A stretch of DNA of 64,000 bases from Diospyros lotus (GCF_014633365.1 NC_068348.1:16572311-16636310), one strand, 5' to 3'. Numbered from the stretch's first letter, positions 1 through 11,839 are shown. The notes: a model not told the origin generated them from the sequence alone. Program-made: numbers and translations.

Positions 1-137
1 AATTTTTACAAATGTGAAAAATAAAAAATAAAAAATAGAATTAGACTTAATTTCATTAAAAAATAATTACAACAAAAATGTAATACAAGTAATTAATTTT
101 TACAAATGTGAAAAAAAATAAAATATGGACTTGGATC

Positions 138-224
138 CTACGCATCTTCATTGGAGTCGGAAGTCGCCGTTGTTGAACCATCATTAACCCATTCGTCAGA
201 TGATGATGAATGGATAAGTTCTTC
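138..224 (-). other. In-frame acidic tail after the hAT stop codon
   Basis: Directly after the TAA at 225-227 the same frame stays open for 28 codons, rich in Ser, Asp and Glu (it begins EELIHSSSDEW and ends SNEDA before TAG at 138-140). Related hAT transposases often end in such a tail after the hATC domain. The TAA may therefore be a C-to-T change of a Gln codon. Whether the tail matters for activity is unknown. Confidence 0.55.
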
Positions 225-2162
225 TTAACGTCGCATGTTAGCTCTTTCCCAATCATCGAGGCAAACTTGAGCTTCCAATGATTCTGGAGCCAATCTTGAT
301 CTTCTTTCGTCCAAAATGTTGCCTCCACTACTGAATGTTTGTTCAACGGCTACAGTTGAAGCTGGAACTGCAAGAAGTTGACTTGCAATAATTGCAAGAG
401 TTGGAAATGTCTCCTTGTGCCTTTTCCACCACTCCAAAATTTCAAAATTTAAACCTGTATCATCACCAAACTCAAAAACTGTGGTTAGATAAGTTTCGAG
501 CTCCGAATGTGAGCTCGATCTAGGTTTTTTCCTCCTTTGATCTAAAAATTTATGACCCCATTTCATTGGTTGGGAGGAAGAGGAATGCGGAGCCATGGAT
601 GGAAATGATTCTTCACTACTAGGAGCAATAACATATGCTTCATATAATTGATTGCATAAAGTTCTAACCTTAGAAATTATAATATTCACATCAATTTCTT
701 CATTATTTTCTAATCCTAACAACGAATAATAGTTAGACAAACACTCAATTAAACCATCAAATTTACACCTAGGATCAAATACCATAGTAACAAGAAAAAT
801 TTCAGGAATAAATTGATAATAACGTAACCATTTTTCTCTCATTTCTAAAACAGCATGACAAATTTCTTCAACATTAATTCCTTCCATTAATACACCGGCC
901 ACATTCATTGCTTCTATTAAAAATTGATGTGAAGTTGGTTTATAAACACTACTAAGTGTATGAGTAGCATCATTAAAAATTCGTAAAATATTCAAAATTG
1001 AACTACAAACATTCCACATAGTTGGAAAAATAGGATATTGTGGAATATAATTTGCTGCAAAAGAACACAATAAATCTTTATATTCAAAAGATTGATTAAG
1101 TAATTTAAAAGTTGAGTTCCAACGAGTATGGACATCTTTTGAAAAACGTTTTGGGGTTTGACCATTGGAGGTGCAAAAATGTGCCCATGCTTTTGCAGTT
1201 CGAGGGTGTACCCAAATATAAGAAATAACATTTCTAATTGGATCTAAATAAGAATTAAGTGACTTAATACCATCTTGAACACATAAATTTAAAACATGAC
1301 ATGCACATCTAACATGAAAAAATCTTCCACCAAAATTTGGTTGGCAAATTCTTTTCAATTCATTAATAGAAGCAGTATTAGCCGATGCATTATCAAAAGA
1401 AATTGAAAAAATTCTATTAACTAATCTATATTCTTGTAAAATTTGTTGAATTAATCTACAAATATTTTCAGCATTATGACTTTCATCAAAACATCGATAC
1501 GCAAGAATTCTTTTTTGTAAAACATAATTTTCATCAACCCAATGACAAGTAATACCCATATATGAATGAGTTTGCCAATGATCACTCCAAATATCACTAC
1601 AAATAGAAACATTAATATTATTGTTTTGAAAATATGTTATCAATTCAATTTTTGAGTTTTTAAACAATTTTAACAAATTCCTTTTCAAAGTATTTCTAGG
1701 AATTGATTTAAAACTAGGATTAACAAAGTTTTGACAAAATCGAGTAAAACCTAATTTTTCACCAAAACTAAAAGATAAATGATCAATTGCTACCATTTCA
1801 GCTAAACCAGACCTACAATTAGCTTCATTATAATGAAATAATTGAGGAGAGTTTGAAGAGGTAGCAAACCCGGATATTTGTGTTTGATCGCGGCTCAATC
1901 CAACCTTGAGCGGGTGCTTTGTTTGCAAATGTCGGGCGAAAGTACCATATCCACCTCCTTGCTTGAATTTGTATACTTGATTACAATAATTACAAGATAC
2001 ATCAAATTTACCATCTCCTTTTGGTGTTTTCTTGAAATGAATATTAAAAATATCAGAAGTAGAAATTTTTCCACCTCCCTTTTGTTGAGTTTCACTCTCT
2101 TGTGTTTGAAAATTTTGAGCTTCAAACTCAACATTTTCAACATTTCTACCTTCACTTGCCAT
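225..2162 (-). CDS. hAT transposase, BED zinc finger, RICESLEEPER-like, 645 aa
   Basis: Cuts and rejoins the element's own ends as a DNA-bound dimer in the nucleus. The start chosen is MASEGRN at 2162; the open frame extends upstream, but only through low-complexity F/L/S-rich sequence that looks like 5' UTR. Domains in order: BED-type zinc finger (C57, C60, H78, H83), an RNase H-like core with CSDIWSD and SFDNASAN around the expected acidic residues, and a C-terminal hATC dimerisation domain with the hallmark ASTVAVEQTFSSGG. Length and domain order match autonomous plant hAT transposases, and no frameshift or internal stop is seen. It could instead be a domesticated RICESLEEPER/DAYSLEEPER-type gene; the flanking subterminal-type repeats favour a transposon. 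The frame stops at TAA (225-227), 28 codons short of a family-like acidic tail (see 138-224). Confidence 0.92.
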   Translation of the reverse strand: MASEGRNVENVEFEAQNFQTQESETQQKGGGKISTSDIFNIHFKKTPKGDGKFDVSCNYCNQVYKFKQGGGYGTFARHLQTKHPLKVGLSRDQTQISGFATSSNSPQLFHYNEANCRSGLAEMVAIDHLSFSFGEKLGFTRFCQNFVNPSFKSIPRNTLKRNLLKLFKNSKIELITYFQNNNINVSICSDIWSDHWQTHSYMGITCHWVDENYVLQKRILAYRCFDESHNAENICRLIQQILQEYRLVNRIFSISFDNASANTASINELKRICQPNFGGRFFHVRCACHVLNLCVQDGIKSLNSYLDPIRNVISYIWVHPRTAKAWAHFCTSNGQTPKRFSKDVHTRWNSTFKLLNQSFEYKDLLCSFAANYIPQYPIFPTMWNVCSSILNILRIFNDATHTLSSVYKPTSHQFLIEAMNVAGVLMEGINVEEICHAVLEMREKWLRYYQFIPEIFLVTMVFDPRCKFDGLIECLSNYYSLLGLENNEEIDVNIIISKVRTLCNQLYEAYVIAPSSEESFPSMAPHSSSSQPMKWGHKFLDQRRKKPRSSSHSELETYLTTVFEFGDDTGLNFEILEWWKRHKETFPTLAIIASQLLAVPASTVAVEQTFSSGGNILDERRSRLAPESLEAQVCLDDWERANMRR

Positions 2163-2345
2163 TTTTTTGAAAAAAGTATGATAATAAAAAAATATAATAA
2201 TGATAAAATAATATAGTAACAAGTAATAAATAATTAATAATATAATTGAATAAATTGATAAATAACAAAATGAGAAGATTGAAGAAATTGAAATTAAAAT
2301 ATTAAATGAGAGACAAAATTGAGAGAATAATAATAGCTTGAGACT

Positions 2346-2367
2346 TGAGAGAGAGAGAGAGAGAGAA
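2346..2367. repeat. (GA)n microsatellite in the hAT 5' leader
   Basis: An uninterrupted GA run, reading CT on the transposase strand, about 185 bp upstream of the chosen transposase start. It lies in the presumed 5' UTR. Confidence 0.85.
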
Positions 2368-2429
2368 AGTGTGAAAAATGAGTGGGGGAGGGAGGGGTAT
2401 ATATAGATAAGAATTATAAAATTTAAAAA

Positions 2430-2735
2430 AAAAAAAAAAGTTTGGGGGGGGGTCCAACGGTCCAATCCAAATTGGACCGTTGGGGGGGGGGGGGGGGTGC
2501 ACCGTGCGCGGCCTTACGCGCACGGGGGGAGGGGGGGGCCGCGCACGGGGGGGAGGGGGGGGGTGCACCGTGCGCGGCCGCACGCGCACGGGGGGGAGGG
2601 GGGCCGGTTCTCCGGAACCTTGAACCGGAACCGGACCGAATTTCGCCGGTTCGGTCCGGTTCCGGTTCGGCCGGTTCCGGGTCCAGTTCCGGCCGGTCCG
2701 GTTCCGGTTCGAACCGCCGGTCCGGTTCAATTTTG
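2430..2735. repeat. GC-rich subterminal repeats of the hAT element
   Basis: An abrupt GC island in AT-rich DNA. From about 2470 to 2610 there are long G runs and two copies of a unit containing GTGCACCGTGCGCGGCC followed by ACGCGCACGGGGGG. From about 2605 to 2730 there is a second array built from CCGGTTCCGGTTCGG-type words. Subterminal repeats of this kind are binding sites for hAT transposases in other plant elements; binding here is inferred. All long ORFs on either strand of this block are by-products of its composition. Confidence 0.75.
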
Positions 2736-2765
2736 GCCATGTCTACTGTACATCCTATTATTTCA

Positions 2766-3378
2766 TAACCCGTACACTCCCATTACCATAGCAAAAAATT
2801 AAATATAAAATAAAATAACATTTAAAAATGTCCAACCCACTAAAAGTAGATACAGTCAACATAACCTATCTTCAATACACTTACATTACTCGATGATAAG
2901 CATTTAAATAAAATTATCGAGTTCATCCAATTATTAATAGGTTAATTACAAAGCCTTTTGGCACTATAGAGTCTACATTGTTAGAATATACCCTGTAAGC
3001 ATACATTACAAAATAAGAGTAAAGGTTCAACAATAAATACATTGTCAAGGCTACAATCATTTAAAAAAAAAAAAAAAAACTATATACATTCATGAAGCCT
3101 ATTCATGCATGCTTACATTTTGTCTTTAAATGAAAATGTACTTCCAAAAAAGTGTGATGTCAACCACTAAAAAATGAGGTCAACCTATGCAACATATCAT
3201 TCATGTCTTCTCATCGTGAACGCTCCCTAAAAAAAAGACTATCTTTTATGGGATGAACATGGATACCCATTTGAAACCAATTAATTTATCAAACTCATTG
3301 CTAGGCAACCACAAGTTGAGAAAATGAAATAACAAATTTGACGGTAAGCAAGCATTATATATATATATATATATATAT
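2766..3378. other. Intergenic, no gene seen
   Basis: AT-rich sequence with an A-run near 3064-3080 and an (AT)n microsatellite at about 3355-3378 that abuts the next repeat. No coding signal was recognised on either strand. Confidence 0.6.
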
Positions 3379-6131
3379 TATAACGACCTATTGATGGGTA
3401 TAGATATCGAGTGGTATTTTTTTTCGAGCATTAGAACTTTTGATCCTTATTGAATTAAGTGTTAAAAATATTATATGTGTTGATAATGGGGCAAATTAAT
3501 AAAGATAATATTTTGTATGAAAAAGTCTCAAAGTTGTGGGCTAAATGGGTTTGGGCTTTTTTTGAAATAGGTCATTTATAAGTATTTAAATTTTAAGTGT
3601 AAATGAATTGGGTTAAACCCAAATTTCAAGGAAAGTCTATTGGGATTTAGTTAGATTAGGCCATATATTTGGATTTGAGCTTGGGCCATGGGCACAGAGA
3701 ATGGTATCTTAATTAAAAAAGAAAAAAAATTAAGAAAATGACAAGATGACCTAAAGGGCAAGAGATATTTGAATTATGTGTGTGTTATGTGAGGGGCAAA
3801 TTAGGAAAGCCAAAAGAAGAGTTGGATTGGAGAGAGTTGGGAGACAACTCCTTCCCCATTTCCTCCTTCTTTTCTTCTTTCTTGTTTTCTTGCTCCCTTC
3901 TCCCTCTCCCGATTGTCTTCTTCTCCTCCTCATTCTTTCTTCTTCTTCCTCTATTGTTAACCTTCATTGGAGCTTCAAGCAAAGGGATTTTCAAGAGCTT
4001 CATCAAGTTCCTCTTTGGGTATCATCTCCTAAGGCAAGTTCTCCTTACATCTCTCTTATTATGCAAGATTACCTCTCTTTATTTTGATGTACAAGTTCTT
4101 GTTTAATTCCCCTTAATTTGAATAGATATTGCTTCTCCATGGCAAAAACCACCATTTTTTGTTTTTAAAATAAGTCTTTCTTTTATTACAAATATTTTGT
4201 AAAAAAAAAATCTTCAAAATTAATGGATTTTGTTGGATCTTCATTTGGGGCTTGATTTACCCCAAAATCCTTCAAAGAATAACATATTTTTTGTTAGATT
4301 AGAGTAAAACAATTATTTGTTTGGTTGTTTTGCATTATTCTCGTATGTCCATTCTCAGCTTGCGCATGCTCTATTATTTTGAGCATAACTTTCAGTAGAA
4401 ATATATAATTTGAGATCTATTTGTTGCGTTGTAAACTATATTCGATAACCTTCATTTAATAATTTTTTGTAATTTTTGGTTGCATTTGAGCCTACAACAG
4501 CCTTGTTAATTCTTACCCAGAATCTGGAAATTTTCTGCTCTGTCTTTGAATAATATATCCTTGCTTCGATTTTTGGAGTATAACGCCCTTTGGTTATATC
4601 TGATTTGAAATCCGTTTGTTTCTATGCAAACTAGACATCATAGGATTCGATTTGATATAAGATTTGAAATTTTTGGTTATGATTTGGACCCATAACAGAT
4701 TTATTGAATTCTATCTAGAATTTTGAAATTTTGCTATTATAAATTCTGCCTTGTTTTAGTCTTTTTGGGATATTTCCTTGTGTTTATTTCCAATTCTAGA
4801 TTTGGTTATTGTTTCAAAAATTAGAGATCTGAGGCTTCAATTTGATATATGATTCATGATATTTGACTGAAAAATGAGCCCAAAATAGGCCCTTGAAGTT
4901 AGACTTCAAAATCTAAAATTTTTCTAAAATTTTGCCTAATTAAATCCTTTTATGTTGGTTATTCTTTCTATAATCGAGGTGATGTTTACCACTGATCATT
5001 CTTCTTAAATACTTGAAGTATTTTATTCAAAATCCTCGATAGGGTTTTGTATCACCATATTTCTTAAGGAATGACACATTTATTGGTTAAGGTTTAGAGA
5101 CTTGCAAGATTTGGTGTTTCTTGCATGTATAAATTTTATTTTCTTGCAGTTGTTGTTGGGGTAAAAATATACCACAAATATTGGTTGGGAATTTCTATAA
5201 GTATGAGTAAATAAATGTATTGAGATTTACCATGTGATCATGAGATAGTGCACGCCTTAATTTATGTAATTGTGCATGATAAGCATGATTTGAGATTTTT
5301 CTTAATCATTAAGGATTGATATGAAATTGGGATATGCATATGTGATACATGATTATACCGATTTGCGCACCTATTATTTTGCGCGACGGCTATGTCCGTG
5401 GGTGAGAAAATGATATTCTATAAGCGCCTGAAGCGGGTGAGGTGGCTATCAACCCAGTAGGCGAGGCTCAAATTGTTATTGTTTGTTGATGTATTTTCGT
5501 GATGCATATATATTCATGTATGGATATATTGGGCGTGGGAATCTTGGGAATTATGTGAAAAATTTCTTACTATTGGTGCATGTGCATGAGTATGGAAATG
5601 ACTACATGATATGTATAATAATCACAGCACGAGAAATTGATATAAATGGAAAACTTATGAATTGTGTTATATTGATATCTTCTCATAGAGTTGTTTACTC
5701 TATCTCGACTTTCTATGCCTTTGATTCTATATCTCCATGCTTTATAAATATACTTGCTGAGTCTTGTGACTTACCTTGTTTACTCTCGTGTCATTCTAGG
5801 TACATGTAAAGTAGTGGTTGAGGGCGAGCTCAGTGGGGCTAAAGCCCAGGGTTAGAGGTGTACAGAAACCTTCCAAACTAGATGGTCCATGTTAGTGTTT
5901 GTGATGAGGATATGTGTGAGGAAATTTTATGTTGTAAAATTTGTTAATGCCCTTGTATTTCATTTTGTGCAGGCTATGGTCCAAGATGTTGTAAACCTTT
6001 ATGATAGCTTCCGCTGAATTTATTTAAGGATAGTATTATGGTGTTGTATGTTATTGTTCTATATCACCCTTGTGATGACCTTCTTTAAGATATTCTATGC
6101 TACCAGGACTATCCAGGAGTGGGCCACTACA
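3379..6131 (+). repeat. Probable solo LTR of a chromovirus (Tekay/Del type)
   Basis: Starts TATAACGACC and ends GGGCCACTACA, degenerate forms of the TGTAACGACC...GGTCGTTACA ends usual in this LTR class, and is flanked by TATAT on both sides (a weak target duplication because the flank is an AT repeat). Inside are a pyrimidine-rich leader (3840-3960), a block with CGCCTGAAGCGGGTGAGGTGG (about 5425) and a GAGTCTTGTGACTTAC...CTAGGTACATG segment (5757-5805), which is matched by the LTRs at 44092-46926 and 57012-58870. No gag or pol is attached. The family call rests on this shared layout, not on an alignment. Confidence 0.5.
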
Positions 6132-7389
6132 TATATAAATGAATGTGATAACCACAAAAACTCACTATACTAATAATTTTTACCTAGTCTCTTAACTCAA
6201 AGTTGAGCATGTATCTTAAATCCATAGTGTTGTGGGGGAGAATAAGCCCCAAAGAGAAGTTGCACACGTATTTGTATATATAATAGGGTTTCATTAATAA
6301 CATAAGTAATATGATGTTGATGAAGTGTAGTTGTTTACTAGGGTCGAGAAAAGTCCCACAAAGAGAGAGATAAGGAAATGATGGAAAAGAATGGGGTGTC
6401 GGGAGAGTCTAATGTGATTAAATTTTGAGTTTTGTTTTTTTTTATAAATGGACCATAAGTTCCCAACAATAAAGTATGGTAGAATATTAACTTTCAAGTC
6501 TTCACCATTCATATATTATGTAATGTTTAATTATGGGTCATAAAAGTTTGTGGTCGTATTTTGCCTAAGCAAGACTTCATTTTCTACAATTAACTCATTT
6601 TGTGAGACGACCGAAGAGGAGAAGTTACATGTGGACTCAACAAAATTCAAGATTAGACAACACACATCTTCTTTGTGATCTCAACCTATGTCTTCGTTGT
6701 GACCCTCAAGAGGATTCTAGCCATCAAGCTCCTCTTGAACCCCATCATCGGGGAACTCAATCTCAAGAGCATGCTCCTCATTGTCAGGCTCACTATTCTC
6801 CTATAAGAATAACACAAGTGCTTAGATATCATTCAGCTTGTGTGGGGCTACAAGCTAATAGTAATTTGAGTAATTTGTACCTGGTTGTGACTCTCATTTA
6901 ATTATGTATAATCCTTATTATGTCTCCCAAATGAAGCCACCCCCTAACTACTCTCCTCAACGTCTTATTAATTTTAGCTATATTTTTCCTTTGGTGGTAT
7001 TGGTGAATTACCATGGCCTTAAGTACGAGGTAGAAATAATTTCAACATCTTTTCCCCTAACCCATCCCAATCACTCTAGCCCATGCACATGAGTGAAGAC
7101 AGTCTCATCATCTATCTAGGGATTGGATGGAGAACCTTCTTGCATGTCCCTTTTCGTGTGAACCTTGGTTGATCATTATACCTCCAACACCTAAGTGAGT
7201 TGTTAGATCCAAGAACAATCCTAAACATGGGGGACTATCCGAGACTTAATCTTACTAAGAAAGTCTCTAATAGGTTTCTAATTAAGCTTTGTAATTGTAA
7301 AACTAACCAAGTTAAAGAGAGTAACCAGATCATTTATTAGAAAGCTAGCCGATGCACTAGGCTTTCTGTTAGTTCCAAATGATGGCAAA
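6132..7389. other. Intergenic, no gene seen
   Basis: Contains short ORFs (for example 6602-6901) without recognisable domains. I see no supported gene or repeat boundary here. Confidence 0.5.
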
Positions 7390-8890
7390 TATATCTCAAG
7401 AGGGGGGTGAATTGGGATTAAGGTAAATTCTTCGATCGTTTAAAGACCTATTGTTTGCAGAACACTATGTTTCGAAATATCAAGGAATTTGTTTTGAAAT
7501 CAACTTTTTTGTTAAGTATATTTCGAAACCTATTATAATATGTTTCAAAACCTTCCTTTCTGTTTTTCTTATTTTGAAACTTTTAACTTTGGAAAACGTT
7601 TCTTTTGAAAACATGAACAATGAGAATAGACAAGTAAAATAGTAAAGCAAGTGCACACAAGATTTATAGTGGTTTGGCACCCCCACCTAGTCCACTACCT
7701 TCAAACTTACCCACTTAAAGGATTTTCAAACACAATCACTTTCATTAGTGATCAATCACAACAAGGGTTTTACCACGGTTCACCCTAAAACCTTATACAT
7801 GATGAATTTTTATAACTCAACTCAAATCTTACAATCAATAACAAGATAAATAAAATTTATCTCTTTTACGACCTAATAGATTTAATGTAATGAAATACCT
7901 TACCAAATGGTTGTACAAAATTCTTGGTGTGAGGTGAGGAGAGCTTAGAAGAATGAGATATCGGTTTCAGTTTGTTTCTCCTTCTCACGTCACAATGCAC
8001 ATCAAGGATTGATTGAATGGATCTTCTTTGAAATCTTGTCAAAAGGATTTCGTTCACTTGTGTTTGTGTATGTATCAATGTCTCTTGAATGTGTGTTCTC
8101 GTGTATAAGCTTGTAAGTGGTACTTTTTGTCTTCAAAGAGCTAATATATATAGTAAGAAATAGAATTTTGGCTAATTATAACTTTTAGAGACAAGATATT
8201 AAAGTAGATTTCAAAACACATCTCATTGATTTCGAAACAACACACTTTTACACTAAGGTTTCGAAACATACATCACATGTTTTAAAACATCTAGCCTTTA
8301 CAGCTGGTTATGCACTTAGAGATAAAATAAGATGGAGACAATGCTTTATACTTAACATGATTTTGTTTTATTCTCCACTTTCAAACTTTAGAAATTGAAA
8401 CAACAGAGTATGGAGATTAAATCAAAAGTAACATTTTAAATAGCTTTTGGATGAAAAGAAATTAAAAGGCAAAAGCATGTCGGTTTTTCAAATATTCTGT
8501 TGTCAGAGACAGATGTTTCGAAACATGATATGAAGGTTTCGAAACATACTTCAAAAACATATTTCAAAACATATGCAACTCATATTTTAAATGCTCTGCT
8601 GACAGAAATGACAGAGGTTTCGAAACATACTATATAGGTTTCGAAACATATGCTTAAATCTCAAACAAGTTTTGAAATAAACATGCAAACTTAACAAACA
8701 TTGAAACCTTTTAAAAAAATATTTCAAAACAGGTATAGAAACATGACATAATGATGTTTCAAAACATGGAAACTAAGTTTCGAAATATGATGCATGAACT
8801 TTGAATTTTTCAAACATTTTAACATTCACGCCAAACACTATTCAAGCATGTTTCGAAATATGAAAATTTTATTTCGAAATATGAATTTCA
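7390..8890. repeat. LTR-like repeat with many TTTCGAAA palindromes
   Basis: Begins near AAGAGGGGGGTGAATTGG, followed by a block with ACACAAGATTTATAGTGG and a CCTAGTCCACTACC stretch. The same order of words, diverged, occurs at 63080-63570. The palindromic core TTTCGAAA occurs 11 times, near 7470, 7521, 8229, 8258, 8516, 8537, 8614, 8637, 8779, 8850 and 8871, often inside GGTTTCGAAACAT; one copy (about 8514) is the perfect 14-base palindrome ATGTTTCGAAACAT. Many decayed copies (TTTCAAAACAT) lie between. The cores sit in two clusters either side of a motif-free middle. Precise ends are not found. Confidence 0.55.
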
Positions 8891-11041
8891 CATAAAAGAT
8901 TTTTCATTCTAAAATAGATTTTCATCAAACACATTTTCTCATATATCAAAAAATATGATACAAATATTTTGTAGTTGAGTCTGTTGCAAAAGCTACCCAA
9001 AAGTAAGTTTGGATTAACTAAATCCTTGGTTAAGAGCCAAGACAGTGGAGTAGACATGTTGTTGAACCACTATATATAAAATTCTAGTGTGCTGCAATCT
9101 TTTATTTTCTATTTACCTTCAGTTTTAAATTACTTGATTTTTTTTTTAAAAATGGTGAAAACTTAATTCACCCCATCTCTTAAGTTAATCCCGCTTTATT
9201 TTTTTGTATCAAATTGATATTACTGTCTTAAGCAGTATTATTGCTCTTTAATACGCATACCAAACAAGTCATATGAGATTTACATGAATAGATGTAGATT
9301 CGAATTTGACACAAATCGATATAAAAATCTTGTGTTAGCTTTGGTTATTTACTTCCTACTCTTACATTGCAATGAGAAAAGAAAAGTATAAAAATCTCAA
9401 TCAAATCATCCAAAAAGTCTATTCATATAATTGAAAGTAAACCTCATTCTTAGAAGTTAGATACTCGAGTTTATAAGTAAACTTTGAGACTTTAACATAG
9501 TTTTAAGAGAACTCACAATCTATGATGCATAGAAATTTCTTGGGAGCACCATTTCAGCGTTTTCTAAACATCAAGAAATATTTTTACCTGACTTTTGCAA
9601 TTTTAGAAACCTTTTATGGTCGTATTGTAATATTAAAAAATATTAAAAATACATTTCTAATTTGAAAATGCATTTCCATCCATCAATAGAGATGAAATTT
9701 TTTCAGTTTTTAACTCAAAATTTTTATTTTTTTTAAATTTGTTTCCAAAATTTATTTGAATGCATTGTGGAATTTATGTTTATTTTACATTTAATAACTA
9801 TTTTTATATTAAAAATTATATTTATAAAAAGATCCCTATATTTTTTTATTTATGTTTTTCTTCTACGTTTTCCTTTCTTATTTTTTTGAAAAATGACGTT
9901 TCTCCATTTTCTTTTCGTATCGTATCTATTTTTTATTTTTGTTTTCGTGTAACCTAACTCACAATTATACTACTAAATAAATACTAAGCTACCTCCTTCA
10001 ATATATCTGTTAACCTTAGTTTTATTAGAAAAATTAATTATCTTGGATTCCTTCCCCACACCAAGAGATGTTTATTTGGTAGGACCAATAAAAATAAATA
10101 ATCGCAAAAAAGCAAATTCATATCCGAATATATATCAGAAAAGGTGAGTTCGGTAGTTGGCACATGGCTCTGCATTAAAGGACAAGTGCATGAGGCTTAG
10201 AAGGGGCACGAGAGGTGGGGACACACAGATCTGAGAGCCATCTTTCTGGAAAGGTACCCTTAGTGAAAAATATATGCTGTACATTTAAGGACACCTAAAG
10301 GCAAATGGAGCTCAAGTCTTTATTTGTCCGCACTCGGCAGTCCTTTAGATCTAGGGTACCCTACCCTACTCCCAGAAGGGTGAATGGATGCATTTATAGC
10401 CTGTTTTCCACCGCTTTTGGCCGTCATTCTCATTTCTCACAACAAATTGAGGGTTGGGGGGCTGCCAAATTGCCAGTTGTGGGGTTTGTTTTTTTAAGGC
10501 AAGGCATCAAGAGGGTACCCAAAGAGGTACCATCCGAGTGAGTGTTGGTACTATCAATAAAAACATATTTGATATTGTTGAACTGTATTATATATTGTAA
10601 ATGCATTATTAATAAATAAATAAAGTAATATTCCGAAAAAATTAATTGAAGTGTGCTATTTTATTTATTGATGTTAAAATAAATAATAAATATTTATTTG
10701 ATAATTTTTGCATTGCCTCCTCTTTCCTCATTACCAATTTTTTCAATTAAAGTCGTCATTTCACATTTTTCGAAAGCAAAAGTAGATAGTGACGTTAATT
10801 TTGTTTCCATTCGGTAGCTTTATTTTATATATATATATATATATATATTTGCTTTTTTAATATTTACAATTTTTTAGATTAAACAGTCAGCAAAAGTAGT
10901 TTTTTTTATTCTTGTAAATATCCTGCTGTTAGTTAACTTGCTGCAGCTGTAGAGCCAAATTTGGCAATGATTAATTACACTCTTAACTAAGCTTTTTTTA
11001 ATTTTTAAAATAAAATAATAATAATCTTTAGAACCTGATAT
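8891..11041. other. Intergenic, no gene seen
   Basis: Mostly AT-rich with poly-T/poly-A runs and an (AT)n tract at 10828-10848. A less AT-rich island at about 10140-10550 has several GGTACC words and a 78-codon ORF (10305-10541) with no recognised domain; its origin is not known. Confidence 0.5.
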
Positions 11042-11520
11042 TGTTGTGAATGGGGCCCCAAGCAACACCAAACAATTCCCTGCAAGTTTGAGTTCTTTTT
11101 TTTTTTTTTTTCCTCGCAGTGTATATTTTGATGACCAAGTTAGTATTTAATGAAAAGAAAACAAACAGAATAATAAGGAAAATAAAAAAAATTAATGTTT
11201 ACCCATCGTCAAAGAATTGGGAGCTTTTATAGCACACATGGGGTGATCCAAGTGTGATTTCCACTGAGTGCCTCATTCGAGACATGATCAGACATGGGTT
11301 TGACATGGGTTCAAGGGCTCGAGCCATACTTGTTGAGGCATGCTCATTAATTGTTGGAGCATTTGAGCTTCCAACGTGGTGAGTCGAAATGTCCTCTAGA
11401 TAGGCTATCTCGTCAAGTCCAAGCCACATGTCCTTTTTTCACTGGTCCATGTGTCTTGCTTAGTTTAGAGCATGTGTCACCTTGGAATTAGTTAGAAGGC
11501 TAATTATTATACCTCTGTCA
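11042..11520 (-). repeat. 3' LTR of the gypsy element
   Basis: On the + strand it starts TGTTGTGAATGGGGCCCC and ends CTCTGTCA, so on the element strand it runs TGACAGAGG...CAACA. It aligns along its length, with many substitutions, to 19063-19522. Shared landmarks include GGGGCCCCAAGCAACACC, a segment with CATGTCCTTTTT, and TGCTCATTAATTG. Confidence 0.72.
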
Positions 11521-11541
11521 TTCGCCCCCTACCCCTATGCT
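11521..11541 (-). other. Polypurine tract of the gypsy element
   Basis: Reads GGGGTAGGGGGCGAA on the minus strand, directly before the 3' LTR, where second-strand synthesis would be primed. Position and composition are as expected for this lineage. Confidence 0.55.
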
Positions 11542-11548
11542 TTTCTCA

Positions 11549-11614
11549 GGTGTAGGAGTATTTCAGTTTCAACCTTTCACCGGTGTAGGAGTATTTCAAT
11601 TTCAACCTTTCACC
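11549..11614. repeat. 33-bp tandem duplication
   Basis: Two adjacent copies of a 33-bp unit beginning GGTGTAGGAGTATTTCA and ending CCTTTCACC differ at a single base (CAGTTTC against CAATTTC). It lies between the gypsy 3' LTR and the putative antisense promoter. Confidence 0.9.
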
Positions 11615-11696
11615 GTCTGTCTTTTGATATTTGCCATGTCATTTTACCAAGAAGAAAGGGAAAAGGCATCACAACCATTCACTTCCCTTTTCAGGC

Positions 11697-11710
11697 CTTA
11701 TAAATGGCCT
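11697..11710 (+). promoter_or_regulatory. Possible TATA box for an antisense transcript
   Basis: CCTTATAAATGGCC on the + strand, opposite to the gypsy genes, followed by a pyrimidine-rich leader and an ATG at about 11840. In Tat-lineage elements an antisense ORF lies at this end. The promoter role is inferred from position only. Confidence 0.35.
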
Positions 11711-11839
11711 TGTCCTATTCCAATTTCATTTCTTCACTTTCACGATCTCACCTTACTCTTATTCTTCTACTTAGTGTCTCCCTGCTTGACATCTCTTGCT
11801 TAATAGTTCCTCATTTCTTTGCTTGCCCCTTTTTTCGAT

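Larger units (their letters stand above)
1..2745 (-). mobile_element. hAT-family DNA transposon, left end outside the window
   Basis: The element is defined by a hAT transposase gene read on the minus strand and by a GC-rich block of tandem repeats upstream of it (2430-2735), which fits a subterminal repeat region. The upstream edge is probably near 2740, where the repeats stop and AT-rich flank begins; this edge is inferred, because no terminal inverted repeat partner is visible. The downstream end is not found before position 1, where short direct repeats (TTTTACAAATGTGAAAAA near 4 and 98) are seen, so the element probably runs out of the window. Confidence 0.75.

Noticed and set aside
2302..2802. 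Several overlapping ORFs rich in Pro, Arg and Gly
   Set aside because: They arise on both strands from GC-rich tandem repeats that lack stop codons; no domain or start context supports any of them.
3751..4106. Overlapping Lys/Arg-rich and Leu/Phe-rich ORFs
   Set aside because: Shadows of a pyrimidine-rich leader in the LTR-like block.
7460..8890. Regularly recurring short repeats that could suggest a CRISPR-like array
   Set aside because: Spacing is irregular, the repeat is a degenerate 8-14-base palindrome, and the sequence is plant nuclear DNA.
10305..10541. 78-codon ORF in a less AT-rich island
   Set aside because: No domain, no splice partners, no homology recognised; kept only as a remark.
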